Under the pieces are notes generated by a model. It was not told where the DNA came from. It saw only the letters and a list, made by a program, of their open reading frames with translations, and ran no database searches. A stretch of DNA of 64,000 nt from Lutjanus erythropterus (taxonomy: Eukaryota > Chordata > Actinopteri > Lutjaniformes > Lutjanidae): the NCBI GenBank assembly GCA_020091685.1, contig CM034600.1, positions 34,407,683-34,471,682 on the forward strand. The letters run 5' to 3'. Below, one piece after another: positions 47,735 through 60,162 of the stretch. Both the position numbers and the translations under genes were made by a program. Positions within the stretch are counted from its first letter, which is position 1, and each line of letters opens with the position of its first letter.

Positions 47735-48435
47735 GATGGTGCTTTAAAGCAAGATTATTATAGTTAACTAAAATGAAACTAAAAACTAAAACCAGGTGAC
47801 ATTATAGTTAAAGAAGCAATATGTAAAGATTATATGAAGCAACTGTGCATCAAAAAATGAGTACAGCAGTCCAAATAGTGAGTTTTAGCCAACGACTGTG
47901 TATTAAATAGATTGAAATCCTTTTTAATATATAATATAAGGTGGAGTTGTTTCCCTCTGCCCCTTCCTCGCCAGAATCGAGAAAGATCACGCTGGCTGCA
48001 GGAAGTAGCGTTGTTGTCAGAGAAGTGAGAATTTCAGCTTTCACATTTCCTTAATCTCTAATGACATATCATGGTCATTTTATGATTTATTACAGTAAAT
48101 TTATTACTTTAATTGAAAAAAAAATGAAAACTAAACTTCAGAAAAAAGTGAAAATCAACTGAAACAATGTTGTGTGCTTACAGAACTAAAATACTGACGT
48201 CGTAAAAAACTAAACTAAAATAAACTTAGACTGGAAATAAGTTTTAGTCTGAGTCCGTTTGGTCAACTTGTCAACACAAGCTTGAGGAGGAATTGGTGCA
48301 TATATTTATTGAGACTGGAAGTAAATAGATGGAGTAAATTGCCTTTGCAAAGTGTTGTCTTAGCATTGTAATACCTATTATGAATTCCTTAAAGGCATAA
48401 TATGCTATATTTCTCTAGAAATAACAATGTACAGA

Positions 48436-48625
48436 AGAGGGCTGCACAGTCAATGCAATATTATCACAATCACAATATGGGCAAGTGCAATATCCAAATC
48501 GCGGAAATGCCCTGGTCTACAAATCCTGACCCCGATTAAAATTGTAATGCAAAAATCATCATAGCCACTAATCATATCGCAATTGAAATTTCAGTCAAGA
48601 TAATCGCAATATGACTTTTACCACT
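48436..48625. mobile_element. TAGGGCTGCAC family element, second copy
   Basis: AGGGCTGCACAGTCAATGCA, then CAAGTGCAATATCCAAATCG, CACTAATCATATCGCAATTG and AGATAATCGCAATATGAC, in the order seen at 21911-22166. The right terminus is eroded. Confidence 0.65.
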
Positions 48626-48759
48626 AGCACAAAGTTAGTGCAGACTCCTATAAACATAATCCCTTTCATTCGTCTCTTCTGACCCACTAGAAGTATGTAG
48701 TTGTGGACGTATCTGCAGAGACCCTGCATCCATCTGCTTGTGTTTTCTTATTTTCTCTT

Positions 48760-48900
48760 TATTTTGCTGTGCTCTGGACTTTTTACCAACCTAAAATGTT
48801 GGTATTCGTCATCTTGGGAATGAGACTTAACAATCAACGGTCTTTCTGGTGCGTTTACGAACAGCTTGGACGAATCCCTCTAATTCTATCTTTAAAGATT
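48760..48900 (+). repeat. Dispersed repeat, copy 2 (related to 4148-4265)
   Basis: Shares TTTGCTGTGCTC, ATGTTGGTATT, ATCTTGGGAATGAGA, CTTTCTGGTGCGTTTAC and CAGCTTGGA with the block near 4.2 kb. Confidence 0.6.
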
Positions 48901-49150
48901 GTTGCAGACAAATACCCCCAATATCATAATTTTAAAAAATGACTGAAACTAATACTTAAACTAATAAAAATGTAAAAAGAAAAACATTTTTAAACAATAA
49001 ACACTGAACTGAAACAAGTAAACCCACCCTGGAAACTAACAGAAACTAAAATAAAGTGAAAACAAATATGAAATCAACATTGCAACTAATACAAAAACAT
49101 AAAACTATAACTTTGTTTTAAAGTAAAGTCTGTAGCAGTGCTATAATAAT

Positions 49151-51696
49151 CCCTGATCAGGTCATTTTTCATAATTTATCCAACATGCTAAAGTTCACTA
49201 GGTCTATTAATGAAAGATTCCCTGTTTTTCTTTATACTCCGTAGCACTTTTTAAAAATGCTAATGGACTCCAACAAGCACCTGAGCAAGGATGAAAGTGC
49301 CCTAATTCCTGCTCAAAAGGTCACTGAGATGAGTTATAGTGGTATAAGCACCTGAAAGCTATTCCCTTGTTAGATTTGACAAAGGGAGGCTGCCATTTTC
49401 CCCCTTAAAAATAGTGTTGGGTAATAAATGATCATTTGTGGAATGTGGTTGCTACCGGCAGTGACTTTTCCTCTGACATAACTTTACTGCTGGCTGATTT
49501 ACATCCCGAAAGTTGTCCCCAAAATATTTAAAATGAGCGTTTTATTCATTATGCACGGCAGACGGCAGTGACACACACAAGAGCTCTTATTGTGCTTCTT
49601 AGGGGAAATGGCTAATTAGTTGGCCATGAAAAATGCAGGCGTGCCTGTTTTACTATCATCCTCTATTTGACTCAACAACACTTTAGGCTTTTGTAGCAGA
49701 TTTGCAGTTATACGCCCAGAATCAGCTCGATGTGAAGTATCCGCATGCCCACACTTTGCTTACTGACACATGCACGCGTCTATCAATTATGAAACATATT
49801 GGTCTCTGGATAAGCGTGCCTTCTGTACAGTAGGTGCTGTGTGCACCTCAGCATATGTGATAGTCCTTCTCAGCAGCCCTTCACAGGTCCCTGAAAGGTG
49901 CTCCTGGTGTGGATGCGGGGCTGTAGAGCAGGGATCACAGTGACAGTTTCAGGTGGAGGAGTCTATTAATAGTTTACCTCTCAGCCAAAGCATTTCATCA
50001 TTTTTGGTGTCTGAGGGCTTCCTGCTTCAAAAAAAGGGGGTGAAGTTATGCATCTCAATCTACCCTTTCATATTTCATGCTGTTGAGGATTATAAATAAA
50101 AGGACAGATTTTGACCTGGGCTATTAGTTACCCGGGATCCTGTGGGTGGATGGTGCTTTGTCTTCTGTCAGCTTCTGGTGTTTTTCCTTCAGAAAGCAAC
50201 AGGATTACAATCAAAGTCTTTGGGATACGATATGAGATATGATCCCCGCTGCCTAGAAGTGAGAAGGAGGAAGACGGTAAGATCTGAGGAACAACAAACG
50301 GCAAAACAAAACAAAACCAATCAGTCAAAATCAGCCAAAAGGGAGCGTCAGGATGGAACAAGGTGGGGAATTTGACAGTAGGTCAAGCTATGGGTCAGTT
50401 TAAAGCACCGGTCTGATGATTGCTGTTTCCCCCCTTGTGTGACTCTCTTGTTTTGACCACACAAACTGGCCAAAAGTCTCCAGAGACGAGCCTCTCTGAC
50501 AGAGTGATGAGGAAAATAGTAAGCTAGAAAGCTCTCACTCTCTCACCTTCCCCCATGGTCCAATAGATGGGCCCAACATACGCCAAAGCAGCCTGTCAGT
50601 GCTTCTTGTTGTTGGACGGACCTTTGATCTTGAACAAATAGAGAGAAGAGTCTCAGAGCGCCTGCCTCTGGGCGTAAGGAAATATGGGCATCACAAAGGG
50701 TCAAATTCTGGAAGAAGGCAGTAAAATTAAAACCTTTATTGCCATCTTTATGGCTTCATTCCCTATGGCAATTACATTATCTATGGAAAATGACAGAGCT
50801 TTGTTCCCATTATCAGTGAAATCTCGAGCAAGGAGTGTCTGATGTGCTGAAAATGAAAGTGATGTATGTCAGTCTGAATATATCACAGTGGATGTGGACC
50901 TATCCTTTTGTGTCAAGGTGGCTGCATTACAGCAATCTAAAAAGCTGAAATTTGATAACTTCTTGCAAATAAGCACAGGTGCTTAGATAACAAACTAATA
51001 TAAAGATAATAAGAAAACTTTTTTGCAGCTCAGAGTGTTTCTATCAAATCTAGATTGACAACCCTCACTTGAAATTAATGATTTTATTTTTCTGCGACCA
51101 CTCAGACGCTAACCACCCGAAACCTCACACATTGACTTTTCTCCACAGATTGCAACTCATCCATTTTTTAATTGCGTTCATTTTTACCTGGGTCCCACCG
51201 GACCTGCAGCAGTGGTGGTCGTTGTCATCCGTCTGCTCTGACAGGAAGAGAGAGCGAGAGAGTGGCGCCACGCCACTTTCCACCCCAAGCTGATGTGTCA
51301 GGCTTATCACACAGCCGAGCGATCCTGAGGTGACATCCTCCACTGAATCAGTGACATTTCACGGACGGTGCAAATCTATCCATCTTTGTCAAGCATCCGC
51401 CTCGATTTTAGCATTCCCCGAGTTAGCATATTGATCACTAAGAAACGCATGAGTGAGGACTTCTTGTTTTCTGCTCCTTAAAATGGGCATTGCGAGTCCA
51501 CTGGACTCCTCTGTCAAAGTCTGCTGCTGCGGGCCTTAATCTGCCCTCTTCAAAGTTGCATAAAATATGGAGGGCCTTTGTCATTCAGGACCAAGAGAAC
51601 TTTCTTTGTCACTTTAGTTTGTGTCAAAAAACTTTTCTGGAGTAAAGTTTCAACAAAGTGTCTTTCTAACATATTGTTGTTTTCATTTTATCCAGG
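49151..51696. other. Low-copy non-coding stretch
   Basis: About 2.5 kb without recognised repeats apart from short tracts, and without known coding domains. The largest uninterrupted low-copy block after 37.6-40.7 kb. Candidate regulatory DNA by appearance and by its gene-desert position. Confidence 0.3.
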
Positions 51697-52215
51697 GCTG
51701 GATGTAACAAGTCTACTTAAATTACAGTAATTGGTATTTGTACCTTTATGAGCATTTTTCAGGTCTGTAATTTTACTTATACTAAAGTATTCATTACACC
51801 CTGTAATCTACTTCACTACCTTTAAAACCATAATTCACTACAGACTACTGCGACTTACAGTTTGAATTAATACCCAAACTTTTCATTTACATTTGTTGTA
51901 GCCAATAAGTCTATTTGATCATAAACCAATAAAAAGATATTATCTAGCCCTAGTTTATAATAAAATTATCTAAATAAAAATCTCCTCCCCAGACCCGGCG
52001 GTAGACATTAAGAATACAGAAATAACCAATCTTCTTGCTGATGGTCTTGTTTGTTTATGTAGGTCGTACAGAGAGATCAATATTAAACTGAGACCGTTTC
52101 ATAACCAGTTAAAAACTCCCTGTGGTACAATTAAGTATTTTTAACACCTGTAGTTGCGTAGTATTTGAGAAATGTAACAATACCTGTGCTGAGTACACAT
52201 TGTCAGTACCCTTTC
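51697..52215 (-). mobile_element. TTAAAGCTACTA family copy 5 (inverted) within a GTAACTGTAATT-type repeat
   Basis: 51930-52110 carries, inverted, AGATGGTCTTGTTTGTTTATG-like text (GATGGTCTTGTTTGTTTATG), ACCCGGCGG, ACCGTTTCATAACCAGTTAA. The flanks have GTCTGTAATTTTACTTATAC and GTAACAATACCTGTGCTGAG, as at 36540-36605 and 37540-37610. Confidence 0.5.
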
Positions 52216-53548
52216 CACCACTGATTATATCTAGAAGCATAAAATGCACAGCAAATTCTGTCCTTTGGAATAAATTCTCAAATCAGCTGAATTTGAGTGT
52301 ACATGTGAGACCATCGAAATACACTCGAGGGCATAATACACTCTCTTGTGGGAGTTAAAACACTAATCCCATGTAGAGTGAAATATGTCTCTCGCTTTGA
52401 GGTCATTTTTGTGAACTCTGTCATGATGTTAACAGTCAGCTCTTCAGTCAGTATGTTTCATTTACCAGTTATGGAGTTGATATTACAAAACACTAAAATG
52501 TTTTTAGGTGAAAATGACAAGAAACGCTGTATTGATTACTACAAATGTCTTACTTTTATTTAACAAATCCATACAGGAAGCAATAAGCAAATAATAAAAG
52601 AAAGAAATTTGGATATTTCAACAAAACTGTGAACATATTGTCAATACCACATCCATATGTATTCCATAAACTTGAAAACTTAAGTTTGTCCAAGCAATAA
52701 TATACAAATACATGACACTGACAGAAAATATCTCACTGCGTAGCTTATAGTTTGAGAAGTAAAATTTTAAATTTTTACCTTCCTCACATCACAACTGTGA
52801 GGACTTATGGGTGCAGCAGCAAAGAGGGAAACGAAGTCCAAAAATCACTTTTTTGTCCAACTCCAGATTCAACAGAAATGTGCTGTGTGGGCCTGAAGTA
52901 TATTTCTCAAGTGAAGCTGTCATGGTAGGTAATATTTTAGACCTTTTAAACTTCTGTGTATAGAGTTAATTTGCTTCAGCAATTTGCTGTTCACTCATTT
53001 TTTCCGCTTTGCTTTAATAGCTTTGTTATGGAACAGGCAGTTAACCAGCAACCATGTGAAAGGATGGTTTGCTAACTTGTCGAAGTGGCGTAGGTGTTTA
53101 GGCACATGTGTGTTTAATAAACCAGGAAGCCATGCTTCCTTGAGCTGCTTTACTTAACAACAGTGAAGCTTTGTTTCCAGTTAAATCGTTGTGATGCATT
53201 CTGTAAAACCACACCAGAAAGAGCCCTGTTTGTGACAGAGAAAGTCCCAACCACCTGGGTCCAGCAGTGTGTAAACTATATCAGCTTCTGTTATTTGTGT
53301 TAGGGCGTGCAATGTAATAATTGATTAATAATGCAAAGCTTTAGGGAAAACTATAACCCCTAAAATGAGGGCGATGATTGTGCTTGCGCCGAAGCAAATC
53401 AACAGCGACAGAATAGCACGAGGGATTACAACATCTGCAGTCTGTGGTGTCGAGGTTAACTTGTCCTGTGATTACAAAACCCATTTCCCGGGAGCAGGTG
53501 TTACATTGACACTGTTGCGATCATGTATGTGCAAATGCTGGTGAAGCG

Positions 53549-53588
<40 letters not shown>
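53549..53588. repeat. (CA)n microsatellite
   Basis: About 40 bp of perfect CA repeats. Confidence 0.97.
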
Positions 53589-53592
<4 letters not shown>

Positions 53593-53966
53593 GAATCACC
53601 CAATCACACAAAGAGGGTGAGAGAGCAGGAAGAAGAAGAATGGCTGCTTCCCCAACCATATGCTTTTGGCCTCTATGCCTGTGAGACCCGTGTGAAAACA
53701 TGAATGAGCAGCCTGCAAATCGATAGGGACAAGAGATCTAGTGTCTAGCAAATCCAGTGCAGACTGACATGTTCTCCATGTAATCTCCTGCATTGTGCTG
53801 CGAGGGGAAAGATTATCCTTCTCTGACTGGCTGGTAAAAGGTTGCTTTGCTGTAGTTCATGTCTGTGTGAAGGGAGGGAGCATATGCCTCTCTGTAAACG
53901 ATGCTGGCTACCCCTCCTCCTCTGTCAGAGGCTGGATTATGTCCAACATTATCCACCCCCCCCCCT

Positions 53967-53988
53967 CACACACACACACACACACACC
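53967..53988. repeat. Short (CA)n tract after a C-run
   Basis: CCCCCCCCCC then TCACACACAC. Confidence 0.95.
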
Positions 53989-55246
53989 CGACTCTCCAAT
54001 AAAGGGCTTTCTCTCTCCCCTTCTCCTTTCAAAAATCATCGGATTTATGACAGTGGATTTCGGAAAAGTTCTGCGCCAAATTTGATGCCTGCTAAGTACC
54101 CCGGCAGGATTAGAAGAGGCCTCTTGATGTGTGCACTCCAGTGTGTTGAGCAGTGCATTGTGGTCAGGGTTATCAACTGAGGAAAAAAGGCAGTAGTACA
54201 TAGTGCATAATGATAAGGCTCGTTATACACATCAAGTGCTGAAAGCAGAGAGTGAGAAAGAGCATGTGTGTTTGTTTAGAATCAATAGAGAACACTATCA
54301 CATTTAATTTGTCTCGCGCTGCCTTTTCCACCTCTTTGCTTTACATTCATAAACAGCAGATTGAAGGAGATGGCTAGCTCCACTGTAGCGGCGCCATTAT
54401 GGCAGATGCAAGGGGGGAAACGGCGTAGGACCTGCTTGAATGAAATGACCGCTTACATTGACTGTAAATTGAAACTTAACACTGCGGCACAATTTACAAA
54501 GTCACAATAAAAGGCAGCGACTAGCTCGGGATAGACTTGTAAAAAAAAGCAGTATACATGTTGTAAATTGTAATGAAATACAGCAATGACTTTGCCCCGA
54601 TCTAGAAATAAACAGGAAAAAGTTGTGCGATATCTGATTCAAGATTTATTGTGTCACGCTTGTACTGGCGTGCGTGCGTGTGTGTGTGTGTTCTTCAAGT
54701 CTAGACGCAGGAGGCAGACAGTCACCTTCACAGCCAGCTATTCCTCCGAACAGTCCGCCTGCATTTCTTTTTATGATGATCATGGTTGGGAAGTAGAGGT
54801 GGGCCCTATAATAATATCACAATATTTCAAGGTATTCTGCAACAATGATTTTCATGATGATATGACAAAATGCTGATAAATAAAGACGAGCCCACAATAG
54901 CTGTTCTCGTACTCATCCAGGTTCTTCTGTTCGAGGTGGGTGATTTGGTTTGTTGTGTTGCCTCCTCCTGCTGATACAGTCTTCTTGCACTTCTAAGATA
55001 TCACTGTGGTTTATTGTACATCTGATCTTTTGCAACCAAACCACTTCCACAATACTGAAGTCACTTCCCTTGTTGGAACTAACTCCTCCACTGTAATATT
55101 ACCATTATCCTGACAGGATATGTCATGAATGATATGATAATATAATGATACTAAAGAAAAAATTAAAAATATGAGAACCTGTATTATCACTGTACTGTAA
55201 CTTACAGTAGCAGGTAAAACTGGTTATGTCTTTAAATATAGATTAC

Positions 55247-55480
55247 TGTTTTGATAATCAGTTAATCAATTTGAGTATATATATTTTTTGGAATAATGTG
55301 ATTCCAGCTTCTTAAATGTGAATAGAATATCTGTGGGTGGCGGGTAAAACATCATCCCGAACTTTTGAATACTGATCAACATTTTCCACAATTTTCTGAC
55401 ATTTTATAGACTAAACAACTAATCGATTAATTGAGAAAATAATTGCCGGATTAGTTGATAATGAAAGTAATCCTTGCACC
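55247..55480 (-). mobile_element. GGGCTGCAAC family MITE, copy 8 (inverted)
   Basis: TTTTGATAATCAGTTAATCA, GATTCCAGCTTCTTAAATGT, TTCTGACATTTTATAGACTA and CTAATCGATTAATTGAGAAA, in family order on the minus strand. Confidence 0.75.
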
Positions 55481-55584
55481 ATGAAAATATCAGAATTGCC
55501 TGCATGTGCAGGGCAAAAAAAAATGCTGTGCTGGGCAAGTAAAACTAAGCAACTATTAAACTATATTGATAGTCGATTAATGGT

Positions 55585-55920
55585 TCAAGCACTTTTTCAT
55601 GCAAAAATGACAGAAAATGCTGTTTTCAGACTCTCAAATATGGAGATTTCCTGTTTTTTCCTGTTTATTATCACATTAAACTGAATATATTTGTGTTCTG
55701 GACTGACAAAACACATTTCATTTAAAGACACCTTTGACTGGGATGGGCATTTTTTCCTTTATAGACGTTGCAGCCTTAGATTAAACATGGCAGGTAACGT
55801 TAGTCTTTGTTTTTATTTGATAACCCCTAATAAATAAAACAATTTGTACAGAGGTAAGTAAAAATTGGCTTCAGGCAAGTAAATCTCTGACCCATTTAAG
55901 TAAAAAAATTAAATAAAATG
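55585..55920 (+). repeat. Direct repeat unit 1 (pair with 56325-56660)
   Basis: Shares with the second unit GCTGTTTTCAG, TATGGAGATTTCCTG, TTATTAAACTGAAT, GACGTTGCAG, AACATGGCA, TAGTCTTTG, AAAACAATTTGTACAG and TTTCTGACCCA-type words, in the same order. Confidence 0.75.
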
Positions 55921-56324
55921 ATGTTGAACCCTGAATTTGTGTGCAGAGTGCAGCTGCCACACACTACACAAGAGGAGACACACAGCCAGGCAGACGCTGT
56001 CAGAAAATGTGTTTTTGGCATGCAAATTTAATATCTATTTACCTACACACATGGTCCAGACAGTCGCAACATTACAGTGTGGCAAGCTCTGTTTGCCATC
56101 AACCAAGCTGCTTTCTGCATCAAAAAAATCCACGTCTGATATGTAGAAACACTGTGACGTAAGTAAGTTGATTTTGTTAAGTCATGCTAATCAGGGCAGG
56201 GCTCAACAATGAGGATTACCAGCTTGCCCAGTTCAAATAAAATGCAATGTCATGCAGGTAAATTAGCCAACTCACTTGCCCAACTAGGCAAATGTTAAAA
56301 AAGAATTAGATTATTAGAATTAGA

Positions 56325-56660
56325 TAGCTGTTTTCAGTCTATTAAACATGGAGATTTCCTGCTTTTCTTCATTTATTATCTTATTAAACTGAATGTCTTT
56401 ATCTTTTAGGCTGACAAAACCAGACATTTAAAAACATTACCTTGGACTTTAAAAAACTGGGAAGGATGTTCGTCACTGTTTTCAGACATTTAGACGTTGC
56501 AGAACTAGATTGAACATGGCAAATAATTTTTAGTCTTTGCTGTTATTTAATAATAGCTAATAAAACAATTTGTACAGGGGCAAGTAAGTATTGACTTTGG
56601 GCAAGTGGATTTCTGACCCACTTGCTGGACTGGGCAAATGAAAAAAAGGTGGCTAGTTAG
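56325..56660 (+). repeat. Direct repeat unit 2 (pair with 55585-55920)
   Basis: Same word order as unit 1 with scattered substitutions and indels. The ends contain GGGCAAGTGG and CACTTGC words also seen at 56190-56290 (AGGGCTCAACAATGAGG, CTTGCCCAACTAGGC), part of a GCAAGT-rich fish repeat. Confidence 0.75.
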
Positions 56661-58570
56661 TTTAGCCAAATTGCCAATGTGTATCACTAATTAGCCATAA
56701 ATATGATACGTTTATTTAACACATGATTGCTGTTATGTTCTTCATCTGTCCATTCCTAAAAGCGAGTGTACATTCAGAGGCACTCAGACAAATGGACTCT
56801 GCGAGACGATTTTGACTTTTCCAAAAGTAATCCACAGTATTTATACTATGTTACTTAACTTGAGTAATCTAATGGAATATGGAATATGAATAGAAACCCT
56901 CCCTACACTGAGATCATGTTGGGTGGCCGTTATGTGCAGCTGTGAATTCAGAAGCACTGAAGCAGTTTTGACTGGCCGCCTGCAGTCTGACTGTCTGACA
57001 GGAGGTCTGGCTTTAGGCAGGTGTGAGACGAGGAAGAGCCAGGTTAGACTCAGTTAATAAAGCCTCAACCAGTTCCTCAGGCTGCCCTTGGAGATCGCTT
57101 ACATCAAAGCACCAATCAAAAACTGGTGCAGATATAATTTGTCATCAGGGATTTCCTGCTGGAGAATTATAGAGAAGATACAGGCCGATCAATACTATGG
57201 ATTTTCACTGCAGTGGCTGATTGTCCAATTGCCGTGAAACATGTACCGAGATAAAGGGCACGCCTGCCATTTTGTAACAGACTGCCGAGTCAGCATAGGG
57301 CTTGTCAGATACTTATAGGCTGCTGTGATAGAAAATTATCATGCTGCAGTGTCCAAGTACTATTTAACACGTTTTTCCTCCATGGGACGTGATTCATCAC
57401 AGATCTCCTCTCTCTCGGCTTTTGAGGGGGCATCACTCTGCGTCATTGTCAAGCGCGGCTCTGGCCACACATGGATGGTGTTTAAAAGGAGCAGACACAG
57501 ACGGATGCCAGTGCAATGCAATCCCTCCGCTAGAAGATGTCAACCAGAATTAAGGAAGACGTTGGAGGAATATGTTAAATCCCCCCCAAACACCCCTCAA
57601 CGCTGACCACTTAAAGCGTTTCCTACTGGCTGCAGAGGAGTCCTAATCATTTTAGATTAACCTCCCAAAAAACGTTTATTGTGAGAACAGAAAATTGTTG
57701 AGCATTTTGGAGAATCTTTTAATGACCTGTTGCACCCATTGCCTCCAGTTAAACCATACGTAGATATGAAGCACCAGTATATATTGTCAGAATAATTCCT
57801 TTAGGCTTTCCAGTGTCATTAATAAAAGTGTGTTAGGGCACTTTGTTATGGAGCTATCTCTGTCTCTTTTTTTCTTAATCTTGCTCTGGTCTGACACTGA
57901 TCATAAAAACTGATGGACCAGAACCAAATTGCAGTCATGTGGACAGCTGGGTGGCATAGTGAGTAGCAACACCCCAGGTTCACGGCCCCAGCATCGACCA
58001 GTTCGTGTTCAACCAGCGAGGTCAGCAAAAAGTCACATCTCTCTTTCAGGGATGAGTAGAGTACCACAAGCAGGTAGATAAAGGTTGGTTTTTCGCCGGG
58101 CAAATTTCTCTGAATGCTTTGCTCAATAGAAACTGAGGACAGTCTCTCAGTTTATGCTGTTAAAACTGGGTTAAAAAAAAAACATTGCAGTGCAGAACCA
58201 ATCCAAAGTCTTTAGGACGGTGACACTGTGTGCTTTCCACAGAGGAGTATGGGGAGAGAACAGATGTGTTTTTGAAAAAAAAGGGGCGCAGGTAGCATCT
58301 GTACTCTCCACCATTCACATAAATACCTTGCATGTAGAAATCCCCAGATGATCAGCAGGTGGGGAGAATGGACTGGCATGACGAGTAGTCTGAGTTTTTC
58401 AGTCATGCTAGCAGCAGTGGCCGTCTGTTGGTTGGTTGGTCCAGACTAAGATGTTTGTGGTCCTCAGAGGTGACTTTTCTTCTATATTTGTGGTTTTGGG
58501 AAAAAAATTCTTTTTGTGGACTTAATGTTTTTTCTTATGTAAGGCAGCAGCACTGGGAACCTGGTCACTT
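56661..58570. other. Gene-free stretch; 56900-57830 low-copy
   Basis: A 93-codon open frame at 57325-57606 has no known domain. 57948-57990 (GGGTGGCATAGTGAGTAGCA, CCCCAGGTTCACGGCC) resembles a decayed tRNA-derived SINE head. Confidence 0.35.
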
Positions 58571-58664
58571 TATAAGCTATTGTGTATTTAATATTGTATT
58601 TTGTACTGTGTACTTACCGCTTTTATTGCATTGCAGCTTGAATTTTATTTATTGTGTCTACTTG

Positions 58665-58798
58665 TTCTGTGAAGGGCTACAGATGGAAATTAGAGTTTTG
58701 CTAAAGCTGTTGCAACCTTGTTTTCATTTCTTGTAAATGATCGGTATCATTGCACACCGTCCTTTTATAAATCAACTAAACTAAACTAAATTAAACTT
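58665..58798 (+). repeat. Probable LINE 3' end with (ACTAA)n tail
   Basis: GAAGGGCTACAGATGGAAAT then ATTGCACACCGTCC and a tail of AACTAAACTAAACTAAA, the layout of a fish LINE 3' terminus. No protein remnant is readable. Confidence 0.5.
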
Positions 58799-60162
58799 GG
58801 ATCCTCTGACTTTTTATCCAGTGCTATGATCAGATCAAACTGTCAGTTTCATCCAATAACATTCCCATGAGCCTCAGCTGTACTTTGTGTTTAGTGCTAA
58901 TCAGCTAATGTTCTTTCCTCCGGCTGTGAGACTTTAATTCATCCTCTGCACTCTACAATACAAAATTGTCAAGTTTTATGACTTATTACTTATTCAACCA
59001 TTTATATATTTTTTGTTTTGTGAGTAGCATAAACAGACTAGGACTTCCATTTCATTGTATAACACTGTATTATAGAATGATAGATAACTGATCCTTGTGT
59101 GCTTGTTAGCATGCTAACACACTAAGCCAACTTAGCTCTAAGTGATGCTGTGCCTCATAACAGAGTGCTGAGGGCCGCTAGCATTGCTGCAGACTCTTAG
59201 TCTAGTTTATTGGTGCAAAAAGTGTAAAATGTTGAGATATGCCGAACGGATGCTAAGGATCCGGGAATAATTTAATGGGTCAGTATTGTCGCAGTGAAAA
59301 AAGCTTACTGTGGCTGCCCAAATAATTATATTGGACTTAATTCAAGCATACTGTCATAAGTACAGTATCGTAGCTACTTCAAGGAATAGTGCATAAAATG
59401 TGCTGACCTCAAACGCACTGTGCAATGCAATAACATGAGACTGACCCTACAATTTAACCCTAAAAACCCTCAAATTTGCATGATGATAGTAATGCGCTGA
59501 GTCCCACAGGAAGCGCCACATGACTGTGATATTGGGCATTGCAGAAATGTGGTTATCTGTCATCTATCCTCTCTTTTTTAACTGATAGAGAACAGTATAC
59601 GTCTCATTTGTGTAACAGTGTCTGTCGGCGCTGATTATCATTATTAGCTGTCACTAATAGAGAGTAACTTAAACAAGAGGCCAAATTGTAACTTGCCGTT
59701 AGAAATAAGGTGTGTCAGATTTAGGCTACAATGGTTATTTTAGGTTAGGTGCATATTTTATCAACATTTAAGTACATATAAGTGGGAATGGAAGTTTCTA
59801 AGCAGCCAGAAACTTGAAGAACAGGTTAGTTTATCTCCTGGAAGAACGCCATAGCTCATGTCATAAAATGAAAACAAGCATTTCAGAGTGGGTGGGCTTT
59901 GTACCATAGAGCACTAAACGGAGCCCAGACATGTCTGTCTTTGTTGTATATGCCAAGCCAGTCTCCAGACTGAGGGCAGCGACTTATAGGGCCGGATGCC
60001 AGGCTGAGAAAGTGAGAGGCTGCAGCTCAGTGACAGAAGCAATGACCCTCAACTCAGCTCATCTTTTACTGTTTACGGATGTACTGTTGCTATAATGACC
60101 CACTTTTAAAGTCGGCCCGCCAGTTTATAGCATCAGATTTTCATATAGGAGTCCTTATAGCT
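58799..60162. other. Gene-free stretch; MITE fragment at 59095-59215
   Basis: 59095-59215 (GTTAGCATGCTAACACACTA, CTGCAGACTCTTAGTCTAGT) matches the order of a common GCTAGCATG-rich fish repeat; a related part is at 60640-60785. The remainder shows nothing recognised. Confidence 0.4.

Larger units (their letters stand above)
47735..49150. repeat. Nested repeat cluster with AAAACTATAATAATC-type ends
   Basis: The left end AAGATTATTATAGTTAACTA and the right end (inverted) GATTATTATAGCACTGCTAC, together with repeated AACTAAAACTAAA text, suggest an old element. It is interrupted by a GCAATATGTAAAGAT segment (from 47815), a TAGGGCTGCAC-family copy (48436-48625) and a dispersed repeat (48760-48900). 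Confidence 0.5.
52216..55246. other. Gene-free stretch with (CA)n tracts
   Basis: Low-copy except (CA)n at 53549-53588 and 53967-53988. 54340-54530 is a candidate conserved block (GCGGCGCCATTATGGCAGAT). 54810-54870 has AATATCACAATATTTCAAGG, a repeat-like word. Confidence 0.35.

Noticed and set aside
52550..52990. Possible 3' UTR of a minus-strand transcript (TTTATT at its start)
   Set aside because: No upstream coding exon can be tied to it; AT-rich sequence gives such signals often.
57325..57606. 93-codon open frame with basic C-terminal half
   Set aside because: No known domain and no conservation evidence; low-copy non-coding DNA is the simpler reading.
57948..57990. tRNA-like sequence
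   Set aside because: Only weak A/B-box-like words, no cloverleaf; at best a decayed SINE head, not a tRNA gene.
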